DNA of 64,000 bases, from the NCBI GenBank assembly GCA_965200525.1, contig OZ241368.1:1674001-1738000 (forward strand), written 5' to 3'. This DNA comes from JANNPJ01 sp965200525 (GTDB taxonomy: Bacteria; Actinomycetota; Actinomycetes; Actinomycetales; Kineosporiaceae). Positions 57,767 to 64,000 of the stretch are shown one piece after another. Under the pieces are notes generated by a model. That model made no database searches. It worked only from the letters and a program-made list of their open reading frames with translations, and was not told where the DNA came from. Made by a program: the position numbers and the translations under genes. Numbering within the stretch: the first letter of the stretch is position 1; each line of letters opens with the position of its first letter.

Positions 57767-58536
57767 CTGGCGACATCCTACTCTTCCTGGCCGTCTTCGC
57801 CGCCTGCGTGGTGGAATCGGTCGAAGCCCTGACCATCGTCCTCGCGGTCGGCACGACCCGCGAGTGGCCCTCCACGGTCCGCGGTGCCGGCACCGGCCTG
57901 GTCGTTCTCGCCCTCATCGTCGCCGCCCTCGGGCCCGGCCTGAGCGTGATCCCGATCGACGCATTACGGCTGATCGTCGGCGGCCTACTCCTGATCTTCG
58001 GGCTTGGCTGGCTGCGCAAGGCGATCCTGCGCGCGTCCGGTTTCAAGGCCCTCCACGACGAGGCCGCCATCTTCGAAAGGCAACGCCGTGCAGCCAATCA
58101 AGCCGACCGCCGGCGCACCGGCCTGCTGGGCGACGCCTACGCGTTCACCCTCGCCTTCAAAGGCGTCCTGCTCGAAGGACTGGAGGTGGCCTTCATCGTG
58201 CTGACCTTCGGCACCAACCAGCACAACGTCCCGCTCGCCTCAGCCGCCGCCCTGAGCGCCGTCATCCTGGTCACGGCCGCCGGCGTCGCCCTCAGGGCGC
58301 CGCTGGCGCGGGTGCCGGAGAACACCCTGAAGTTCGCGGTAGGCGTCCTGCTCACCTCGTTCGGGATGTTCTGGGGCGTCGAAGGCGCCGGCGCCCACTG
58401 GCCCGGCCGGGATCTGGCCCTCCTGCCGGTCATCGCCGGTGTCCTGGCGATGGCCGTTGCCCTCGTCGGCTGGCTACGCCGCCAGACCGATGCGACTCCT
58501 CCGCCCCTGGACAGCATCGTGGGGAGCCCGCAATGA
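57763..58536 (+). CDS. COG4280-type membrane protein
   Basis: 257 residues, about seven helices. The halves carry AACVVESVEALTIVLAVGTTREW and KGVLLEGLEVAFIVLTFG, an internal repeat with conserved Glu residues as in ion/metal transporters such as UPF0016. No function is established that I know of. ATG overlaps the crcB2 stop by 4 bp and the next small gene by 4 bp, so it is co-translated with the fluoride channel genes. Confidence 0.75.
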   Translation: MTGDILLFLAVFAACVVESVEALTIVLAVGTTREWPSTVRGAGTGLVVLALIVAALGPGLSVIPIDALRLIVGGLLLIFGLGWLRKAILRASGFKALHDEAAIFERQRRAANQADRRRTGLLGDAYAFTLAFKGVLLEGLEVAFIVLTFGTNQHNVPLASAAALSAVILVTAAGVALRAPLARVPENTLKFAVGVLLTSFGMFWGVEGAGAHWPGRDLALLPVIAGVLAMAVALVGWLRRQTDATPPPLDSIVGSPQ

Positions 58537-58748
58537 CCCGCATCAACGCAGTGCTCCGAGGTTTCGCGGCCTTCTGGTGGGACTTCATCGTCGGTGACGA
58601 CTGGCAGATCGCCGCCGGAGTCGTCGCCTGCCTGGCCGGCACCGCCGTCCTTGCCACCACCACGATCCCCGCCTGGTGGCTTCTACCCCTCGCCATCCCG
58701 GCCCTGCTGCTGGTGTCACTGCGGCGCGTCACCCGAAACCATCGTTGA
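58533..58748 (+). CDS. Small membrane protein of the crcB operon
   Basis: 71 residues. WDFIVGDDWQIAAGVVACLAG leads into one helix, and a second helix (WWLLPLAIPALLLVSL) ends in a basic tail. No family recognised beyond similar short proteins next to COG4280 genes. Overlaps the preceding stop by 4 bp. Confidence 0.62.
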   Translation: MTRINAVLRGFAAFWWDFIVGDDWQIAAGVVACLAGTAVLATTTIPAWWLLPLAIPALLLVSLRRVTRNHR

Positions 58749-58767
58749 GACCAAGGAGACCAAGGAC

Positions 58768-59196
58768 ATGACCACTTCACCGATCATCGTGGTCGGCTGT
58801 GACGGCAACCCCCAGAGCGATCCCGCCCTGCGGTTCGCCGCCCAGGAAGCCGGCCTACGCCACGCCCGACTCGTCGTCGTCACCGCCTACGACCGGCCGA
58901 TCGATCCCGACCTCGACAACTTCGACACCTCCGACACCGAACTGCACGCCACTGCCCGATCCAGCGCCGAAACCGCGCTGCACCGTGCCCTCGGCGCGTC
59001 ATCAGCCGACCTTGGCTGCCACATCGTCTGCGCGGAAGGAGAACCGGCCCAGGTCCTCGCCGACCAGGGCACCAACGCGATCATGATCATTGTCGGTAGC
59101 CACGACCGGTCACTTCTCGAGCGACTATTCGGACGCAGCACCAGCCGGGGACTCCTGCACGACAGCAGCGTCCCCGTCACCATCGTTCCCGCCTAG
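58768..59196 (+). CDS. Universal stress protein UspA family
   Basis: 142 residues. Starts IIVVGCDGNPQSDPALRFA and ends with the ATP-binding loop VGSHDRSLLERLFGRSTSRGLLHDSSVPVTIVP (G-x2-G-x9-G-S type pattern, modified). Cytosolic single-domain Usp. ATG at 58768 preceded by an AAGGAG-type site. Last gene of the fluoride operon; its role there is unknown. Confidence 0.9.
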   Translation: MTTSPIIVVGCDGNPQSDPALRFAAQEAGLRHARLVVVTAYDRPIDPDLDNFDTSDTELHATARSSAETALHRALGASSADLGCHIVCAEGEPAQVLADQGTNAIMIIVGSHDRSLLERLFGRSTSRGLLHDSSVPVTIVPA

Positions 59197-59362
59197 CACC
59201 AGCACCAGTAATGGGGCCCGCAACGAGCCCGAACCTGGCTGGCCGGCTGCCACGAGATCGAGGCGATCCGCGTTCTGCCTGACGGTCGGCAGGTGGACGT
59301 GAAGCCGGGGAAGGCCCCACCCAGGTATACCGCAGTTCCGGACCCGCAATGACTTTCGCAGA

Positions 59363-59982
59363 TTACTCGGCCTGCATCACGACCCAGGTGAACGGCTGAC
59401 CGCTCCCGGAAGGAGTGACGTGGGTGCTGCTGGTGGCGTTCACAGCACCCGCAGACCGGGTCCGAGCGCGTCGACGAGGCGAGGAAGGTCGTAGCGGCGC
59501 ACGGGCAGGCCCGAACAGGTCGTGGGTCCGTCCTCGGCGAACGTTGCGACAACGGCGATCCCGGCCGGGGCCAGTGCCTGACGCAGCGTGACGCGATAGG
59601 CGGCCCGCTCGTCGTCGTCGTCGAGAAGGAAATGGAACACCGCCCGGTCGTGCCACACCTGATACCTGCGGGTGGGTTCCCATCGCACGACGTCCTGCAC
59701 CAGCCAGGCCACCGGGGCCGCAGGGATCCGGGCGCGGGCGATCGCCAGGGCCTGTTCGCTGATGTCCAGGACGGTGACGTCACCGAACCCGGCGGCGACC
59801 AGGTCGTCGACCAGGGTGGAGGCGCCCCCGCCGACGTCCAGGACTGCATGCTCCGGGGTGACGCCGGCGGAGGTGAGCAGGTTCATGGTGGTGACGGCGT
59901 GTTCCTGGTACCAGCTGCGGTCGGTTTCGCGGCCCTGGCCGTGAACGGTGGCCCAGTGTGCGGCGCGGGTCGTGGCGTCCAT
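59363..59982 (-). pseudogene. SAM methyltransferase gene with a C-terminal frameshift
   Basis: The N-terminal 180 residues are a class I methyltransferase: AVLDVGGGASTLVDDL, VLDISEQAL, WHDRAVFHFLLDDDDERAAY. The frame ends at TGA (59440-59442) just after GPGLRVL. The expected ending THVTPSGSGQPFTWVVMQAE continues in another frame to TAA at 59363, so one indel near 59445 has split the gene. Resembles thiopurine/tellurite-type methyltransferases; possibly a metalloid methylase in life. Confidence 0.72.
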
Positions 59983-59985
59983 CCC

Positions 59986-60135
59986 TCAGCTCACCTCGGC
60001 TGCAGGGGCCAGCAGACGGGCCACCGCCCGATTGATGTCAGCGCCCTCGACACGGTTATATGGCAGGCGGAACAGCAGGTTTCCCATCGTGCATGTGTTG
60101 CTGACGGCGGAGAAGGTCAGTCCGGCTCCCAGCTC
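59986..60135 (-). pseudogene. C-terminal fragment of a rhodanese/DUF2892-like gene
   Basis: A short minus-strand frame ends ...FSAVSNTCTMGNLLFRLPYN, then RVEGADINRAVARLLAPAAEVS, with the stop 3 bp before the methyltransferase start. The SNTC-MG-LL-LPYN pattern reminds me of rhodanese-linked proteins, but this is weak. The sequence loses sense beyond about 60135, where a plus-strand CDF fragment begins, so both genes are broken at a common junction. Confidence 0.4.
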
Positions 60136-60417
60136 GGCTCAGCCTCGGCCGTCGCCGACGCTAAGCAGACCCTGCTGTGCACGTACCTGTCCGCTGTCCT
60201 GCTGGTGGGCCTGCTCGTCAACACCATTTTCGGGTGGTCGTGGGCCGACCCCATCGCCGCTCTCATCATCGCCGCCGTCGCGGTTCGCGAGGGGATCAAC
60301 GCCTGGCGGGGCAACGACTGCTGCCCGCCCACGACTGCGCTGGCTTTCGGCCCCCATCACGAGGGCGATATCGAGCAGACCTGCGGCTGCGGTCCGACCT
60401 GCTTCAGCTGTCCCTAG
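60121..60417 (+). pseudogene. C-terminal fragment of a cation diffusion facilitator (CzcD-like)
   Basis: About 98 residues remain: LGSASAVADAKQTLLCTYLS, the helices VLLVGLLVNTIFGWSW and PIAALIIAAVAVREGINAW, and a Cys-rich tail TCGCGPTCFSC. Full CDF proteins have six helices; the first three to four are missing and no start codon or Shine-Dalgarno precedes the fragment. Once an efflux pump for Zn, Cd or Co. Confidence 0.78.
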
Positions 60418-60789
60418 CGACCTTCAGCGCTGCGAGATGATGCTCAACCAGGGGCACAGCAGCGGGCCGACGTCCCTCATCACCGGCGATCTCAGGCACC
60501 ATCCCGGGCAACCAGTTCGCTGCCATACAGCGAGGGCTTGCGGGGTGATGGGCGCCCGGGTTTCACCGCCCACGCGGCAACCCCTGACCGGTCAACTGGG
60601 ATCCGCGTTGCCGTCCACGCCTCGAAGCGCGCGCCCAATAGACCGGGCGGTGGTGGTAGGGAAATGGGAAGGGGATGCCGCGTAACCAGGCGGCCCTCGT
60701 TGTCAGCAACCGACAGTCGAAATCGCGACACCCTGCACAGATCACGCTATGCTGATACTCGACGACACGAAAAGCATTGACACCAGCCA
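60418..60789. other. Intergenic stretch before attR, no gene recognised
   Basis: 372 bp with only short, low-quality open frames on both strands and base composition lower in G/C near the right end. CTATGCTGATAC around 60744-60755 could hold a -10 box facing attR. Probably the eroded right end of the island. Confidence 0.4.
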
Positions 60790-60833
60790 ACTTTTAATCC
60801 GCGGGTTCGGGGTTCGATCCCCCGGGGGCCCAC
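60790..60833 (+). repeat. attR, 44-bp copy of the tRNA-Lys 3' half
   Basis: Identical to 47828-47871. It lacks the acceptor 5' strand, D-arm and 5' anticodon stem, so it is not a working tRNA. Identity ends one base into CCA (left CC, right CA). Confidence 0.93.
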
Positions 60834-60843
60834 AACCACGCAG

Positions 60844-60867
60844 GTCAGAGGCATTAAAGGCTCTGAC
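60844..60867. terminator. Hairpin beside attR
   Basis: GTCAGAG (60844-60850) pairs exactly with CTCTGAC (60861-60867) around GCATTAAAGG. It could terminate the integrase remnant (minus strand) or be a former recombination accessory site. Confidence 0.4.
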
Positions 60868-60887
60868 TTCAAGATCATCGACATGGT

Positions 60888-61061
60888 CTATGCATGGTTC
60901 CCATCCGTGCTCTCGGGCTTGTCCATCGACTCCAGCACCCCGGCCGCCCCGGTCTGAGCGCGCCTACGACCGAAGTCGTGATCTTGAGTCATGGAGACCT
61001 TGGCGTGGCCGAGCTGGTCGGCGGCGGCCCGGGCGCTGAGCCCCGCCTCGTCCATCAAGAG
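60888..61061 (-). pseudogene. Remnant of a tyrosine integrase C-terminus, catalytic Tyr replaced
   Basis: LLMDEAGLSARAAADQLGHA, then KVSMTQDHDFGRRRAQTGAAGVLES, matches the end of actinobacterial phage/ICE integrases, with LGH as the catalytic histidine motif. Family members usually read QDHY or QDVY; here the Tyr position is Asp (QDHDF). Upstream of LL the sequence turns into unrelated Arg/Pro/Gly-rich translation, so the rest of the gene is gone. Its 3' end points at attR 55 bp away, the usual integrase position. Confidence 0.75.
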
Positions 61062-61159
61062 CCGCCCGCGAGGCGGGCGGGTGCGCCCGCCTCGGGCCGG
61101 CCACTGGCTTGCCGCTTCGCTCACTCTCTTGCAAAACAAGATGATCTTGATTCAGCGGT

Positions 61160-61381
61160 TCAAGGTCTACGATCGAGCCACTGACGGCGACGGTAGGCGT
61201 ACAGGGGTAGAGCCAGTGGCCAGCCGACCAGCATCAGCGCCACCCACCCCGGGGCACCCAGCGCGCCACTGCGGCCAGTCGGTCCGCCGTAGTGCATGCC
61301 AAGTCGTACGTGAGCGTCCCACCAGACCGCCAGGGCGATGAGGATGGTGCTGCCGAGCCAGATCCATCGCCCCAGCTCCAT
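61160..61381 (-). CDS. Small two-helix membrane protein
   Basis: 73 residues. MELGRWIWLGSTILIALAVWWDAH forms helix one; PGWVALMLVGWPLALPLYAY helix two, with a basic end RRRQWLDRR. Start chosen at 61381 where the protein begins just before the helix. No family recognised and no Shine-Dalgarno of note; moderate doubt that it is expressed. Confidence 0.45.
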   Translation of the reverse strand: MELGRWIWLGSTILIALAVWWDAHVRLGMHYGGPTGRSGALGAPGWVALMLVGWPLALPLYAYRRRQWLDRRP

Positions 61382-61534
61382 CACCGGATCTTGGCACGGG
61401 TGCGATGATCGTTTGTATTCTCTACGCATTGAAACGTCGCAGGATGACCACAGATGCGGGCTGAGACCGCAGGCCGGCCCCGATCTTCGGCCGCCGCCCC
61501 TTGAACATCGACACGGCCCAGGCCGTCAGAGGAA

Positions 61535-61942
61535 TCAGCCGCTCCCTCCAACTGGCGGGATGACCGTTGAGCCGCGAACAGCCAGGGCGGACGTGGCCGA
61601 AATTGGCGTAGGTTGTGGATCATGAGTGGGCGTGAGGGACGAGGGCAGATCTCGTGGGGCCTGCTGCTCCTCGCCCAGACGGGCGATCGTCTGACCTTCG
61701 GCCGAGACGACTCCGAAGGCCTGGTGGGTGTCGGCATCCACGTCGGTGTCGGACTCGTCGGCGTCGCCCTGCTCGGGTTCGGCGTCCGAAAGAGGCTGCG
61801 CATCAAGGGCAGCGAGGTAGGCAGCCCAACCAGAGGGCAGGTCGTCCCGCCGGCGAGCCGGTAAAGGAAGGACCGAGACTGACTGGAGCGGCCGAATCCA
61901 GCGGCAGGTGTGGGGTTCTGTCGTGAGCAAGCCCCAGCTCAC
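61535..61942 (-). CDS. Possible hypothetical protein, acidic
   Basis: Open frame whose middle part (GWAAYLAALDAQPLSDAEPE, then DESDTDVDADTHQAF) is strongly acidic and has G/C-rich third positions. The ends look less coding, and a plus-strand frame over 61613-61864 is almost as good. No family recognised; it may be a remnant of an older integrated element. Low certainty. Confidence 0.25.
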   Translation of the reverse strand: MSWGLLTTEPHTCRWIRPLQSVSVLPLPARRRDDLPSGWAAYLAALDAQPLSDAEPEQGDADESDTDVDADTHQAFGVVSAEGQTIARLGEEQQAPRDLPSSLTPTHDPQPTPISATSALAVRGSTVIPPVGGSG

Positions 61943-62240
61943 CCCCGAGTCACGGACGCCCTCTACCTGCCCGGCCCCACATACGCGGGCAACTCACGAG
62001 TACGCCGGAGCCCTGCCCCACGAGGTGCCGGACGAGGCAGGCACCGAATCTGCCGGGCAGAACTGCCGGGCGGAACTGCCGGTCCCGGTCGTCAGTCGGC
62101 GGTGATCTGACGTCTGCGCAGGTCAGGGCGGCCTCCAGTGGCCGAGCCCACGGTCGCCTCCCGGACAGAGGCCACATCATTGCGCTGCCCTAGGTTGTCG
62201 CTGAGATCAAAACCGGATCAACAACCACAATCGAGGAACA
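61943..62240. other. Intergenic DNA upstream of the lipase gene
   Basis: About 300 bp without a convincing gene. The last 50 bp (GATCAAAACCGGATCAACAACCACAATCG) are A-rich and form the 5' leader of the lipase gene, with AGGA 4-7 nt before its ATG. Confidence 0.4.
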
Positions 62241-63533
62241 ATGAAACGACGGATCGCACTGGCCACAGCTTTGGCCGTACCCCTCTTGGGGCTAACGGTC
62301 GGCTTCGGCACACCGGTGCAGGCGGCGCAGTCAGTGCAGTCAGTGCAGACAGCGCCATGCATCTCGTCGCCCGGACCCGCCGAGACCGCCCCGGACGCCG
62401 GCACCGACTCGTCAGCGGAGACGACCCCGGGCCCGGACACCAGCTCCGACTTGTCATTCGAGACGGACCAGAGCCCCGACACCACCACCGACTCCTCACC
62501 CGAGACGGACCAGAGCCCCGACACCACCACCGACTCCTCACCCGAGACGGACCAGAGCCCCGACACCACCACCGACTCCTCACCCGAGACGGACCAGAGC
62601 CCCGACACCACCACCGACTCGGTGCAGGCGGCGGGATGCACCTCGGCGGACGGAGCCTCCGCGACCAGCGCCGCCGCGACGCCCCGTCGCAGCGACGGGT
62701 ACAAGACGCTGATCCTGCTGCACGGCTTCACGGTCAGCGGTTCTGTCGACTGCAGCAAGTACTGGGGCGGCGGCAAGGTCGAGAAGTATCTCAACAACAA
62801 GCGAGGGTGGGCGGGCAAGGTCAAGAAGCTGACCTTCTACTCGTCCGGCGGGAAGAACTGCACCCGGATCCCGGGGTCGGGTGGCACCGGCCATGCGATC
62901 GAAGATCTGGGCTCGAGCTTCGCCTGGTACATCTACAACACCTATTCGCGCTACGGGGTGCCGGTTGATGTGATCGCCCACTCCATGGGCGGGCTCGTCA
63001 CCCGGACCGCGCTCACCGGGACGCAGAAGCATTGGACCACGGCCTCAGGTCGCAACTTCCCGCCGTACCTCTACATCGAGGACGTCGCGACCCTGTCCAG
63101 CCCGCACGAAGGGGCCCGGGCCTCCGTGTGGGGAGGCTGCTCCACATCCCGCTTTCAGGTGTGCGAGATGGTTCCGGGCAGCAGCTTCCTGCGCAACTGG
63201 ATCGCTCCCTACGGCAACCCACAGTCCAAGATGGGCACCGACTGGTCGTTCATCGGCTCGGGGGCGGACTGGGTGGTCAACACCGGCAGTGCGCTGAACA
63301 CCAAGGCGTCGAGGCATCCGGGGCACAAGTACCTCTTCCTCAGCGGCTCCGGGCTGGATCATGGCCAGATGGCCAACATCACCGAGGACGGTCGCGGCTT
63401 CAACTACCCCATCAAGTACTGCCACTACAACGCGTCCTGCAACATGACCAACTGGGACCACTGGCCGCAGATCGCCAAGGGGGCCGGGCCGCTGTGGGTG
63501 GCAGCGAACGCGGTGTTCTACGCCAGTTGGTGA
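62241..63533 (+). CDS. Secreted lipase/esterase-like alpha/beta hydrolase with tandem repeats
   Basis: 430 residues. Sec signal peptide ending VQAA, then a Ser/Thr/Asp/Pro-rich stalk of about 100 residues with four copies of ETDQSPDTTTDSSP, then a hydrolase domain. LILLHGFTVSG is the oxyanion strand, VIAHSMGG the nucleophile elbow, and GSGLDHGQM may supply the catalytic His. Five or more Cys pairs are possible in the mature part. The stalk may be glycosylated or span the wall. ATG at 62241. Likely an extracellular lipase; not obviously part of the island. Confidence 0.85.
   Translation: MKRRIALATALAVPLLGLTVGFGTPVQAAQSVQSVQTAPCISSPGPAETAPDAGTDSSAETTPGPDTSSDLSFETDQSPDTTTDSSPETDQSPDTTTDSSPETDQSPDTTTDSSPETDQSPDTTTDSVQAAGCTSADGASATSAAATPRRSDGYKTLILLHGFTVSGSVDCSKYWGGGKVEKYLNNKRGWAGKVKKLTFYSSGGKNCTRIPGSGGTGHAIEDLGSSFAWYIYNTYSRYGVPVDVIAHSMGGLVTRTALTGTQKHWTTASGRNFPPYLYIEDVATLSSPHEGARASVWGGCSTSRFQVCEMVPGSSFLRNWIAPYGNPQSKMGTDWSFIGSGADWVVNTGSALNTKASRHPGHKYLFLSGSGLDHGQMANITEDGRGFNYPIKYCHYNASCNMTNWDHWPQIAKGAGPLWVAANAVFYASW
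62460..62620 (+). repeat. 42-bp tandem repeat in the lipase stalk
   Basis: Unit starts GAGACGGACCAGAGCCCCGA; three full exact copies (62460, 62502, 62544) and a partial fourth (62586-62620). Near-perfect DNA identity means recent expansion; 14 codons per unit keeps the frame. Confidence 0.93.
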
Positions 63534-64000
63534 CCTGACGGCGGGACGGCGGCCGGGCCGGCCAGGGGGGCGGTCGCCGTCCCCCTGGTGAGCAGCTCCC
63601 TGACCTGGTTCGCGGCCTCCTCGTCGCTCAGGGTCGTGAACAGGTCGGCTGCTTCCGTCCAGCACTTCTGCGCGGCCCCGGGGTCGCCCACCTCGCGGTG
63701 GGCGGCCCCGCAGGCGGTCAGCGCCTCGGCCAGGAACCGTGGCCAGCCGCGGGTGCGCCACAGGTCGACCGCCTCGCTCAGGTACGCCACCGCCCCGGTA
63801 GCGTCGCCGGAGGCGAGCGCCTGTTGTCCGAGCACGGTCAACGCATCGGCGACGTGGTGCGGCATGGCGAAGCGGCGTCCCAGGGCGAGTGAGGTCTCGA
63901 TCTCGGACCGGGCTCTGGGATCCGCCGTGGTCAGGTGCAGGCGAGCGAGCGCGAGCAGGGTCAAGACCTCGGTGAACCGGTCCGAGTACCGGCGCGAGAT
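63518..64000 (-). CDS. TPR-containing protein, C-terminus only (probably a regulator)
   Basis: 160 residues up to the window edge, frame still open. Helical repeat pattern with ALGRRFAMPHHVADALTVLGQQALASGD and ACGAAHREVGDPGAAQKCWTEAADLF is TPR-like, as at the end of AfsR/SARP or LAL regulators. Converges on the lipase gene, with the two ends overlapping by 16 bp. The N-terminal domains that would settle the class lie outside the window. Confidence 0.7.
   Translation of the reverse strand: MSRRYSDRFTEVLTLLALARLHLTTADPRARSEIETSLALGRRFAMPHHVADALTVLGQQALASGDATGAVAYLSEAVDLWRTRGWPRFLAEALTACGAAHREVGDPGAAQKCWTEAADLFTTLSDEEAANQVRELLTRGTATAPLAGPAAVPPSGHQLA

Larger units (their letters stand above)
47828..60833. 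mobile_element. Integrated genomic island at tRNA-Lys (ion and toxic-anion resistance cargo)
   Basis: Bounded by exact 44-bp direct repeats of the tRNA 3' half, 12,962 bp apart. Cargo: IS3 element, lgt fragment, LysR/TDT, Na/Ca exchanger-like, ArsR-permease-DUF6153-DUF305, DUF3040, riboswitch-crcB-crcB-COG4280-UspA, methyltransferase and CDF remnants. No intact integrase, excisionase, replication or conjugation gene is visible inside. Several genes are frameshifted or truncated. The element looks immobile now; a decayed integrase end lies just outside attR. Confidence 0.88.

Noticed and set aside
60790..60833. Second tRNA-Lys gene
   Set aside because: Only the 3' half is present; it cannot fold into a tRNA and is an att repeat.
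47828..60833. Prophage or conjugative element
   Set aside because: No capsid, tail, terminase, relaxase, Ftsk/TraB or replication gene is seen; only cargo and an IS remain.
61613..61864. Plus-strand small membrane-like ORF
   Set aside because: Overlaps an equally weak minus-strand frame; neither a start signal nor a family supports it.
62460..62620. CRISPR-like regular repeat
   Set aside because: The units are directly tandem with no spacers and lie in frame inside a secreted protein.

Overview
The window is GC-rich DNA with short intergenic gaps, many 1-14 bp start/stop overlaps and strong G/C third-position bias. That points to an actinomycete (Actinobacteria). Supporting markers are an egtABCD ergothioneine cluster, an AfsR/SARP regulator, a LuxR-type LAL regulator, DUF3040, a histone H1-like protein and a Dyp-type peroxidase. 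A GAF-GAF chemoreceptor hints at a motile lineage (Kineosporia- or Actinoplanes-like); the genus cannot be fixed from sequence alone.

Layout, chromosome-like part (1-47.8 kb): pstCAB phosphate importer with a structured 3' region (0-2.6 kb); conserved hypotheticals and a Lys/Ala-rich nucleoid protein (2.7-5.2 kb); an ABC exporter whose ATPase is fused to a secreted-type alpha/beta hydrolase (5.5-9.3 kb); a methyltransferase; an AfsR-like regulator translationally coupled to ppc (11.7-17.8 kb); a soluble chemoreceptor; egtDCBA; a molybdopterin sulfite-oxidase-like protein with its flavoreductase; a TasA-like/SipW/secreted-protein operon (25.6-27.4 kb); an ABC exporter plus two-component operon with an extra OmpR-type regulator (27.4-31.9 kb); a VIT1 transporter; a PrsW-like membrane protein with a toxin-like tail and possible immunity partner; an ECF sigma factor; a LAL regulator; a DyP peroxidase with a domain-sharing neighbour; and a branched-chain 2-oxoacid dehydrogenase operon with a divergent Lrp regulator.

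Genomic island (47,828-60,833): a complete tRNA-Lys(UUU) gene lies at its left edge. An exact 44-bp copy of the tRNA 3' half lies 12,962 bp downstream, so the two are attL and attR of an integrated element. The interior carries an IS3-family element, a broken lgt, LysR with a TDT transporter, a Na/Ca exchanger-like protein, an ArsR/permease/DUF305 metal module, two crcB fluoride channels behind a probable divergent fluoride riboswitch, COG4280, UspA, and several frameshifted or truncated genes. The cargo is mainly ion and toxic-anion resistance. I see no intact integrase. A decayed tyrosine-integrase C-terminus, with the expected catalytic Tyr replaced by Asp, lies just outside attR, suggesting tandem integration at this tRNA followed by decay.

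Right flank (60.8-64 kb): sparse, partly decayed DNA, then a secreted lipase-like hydrolase with 42-bp tandem repeats, and the C-terminus of a TPR protein running off the window.
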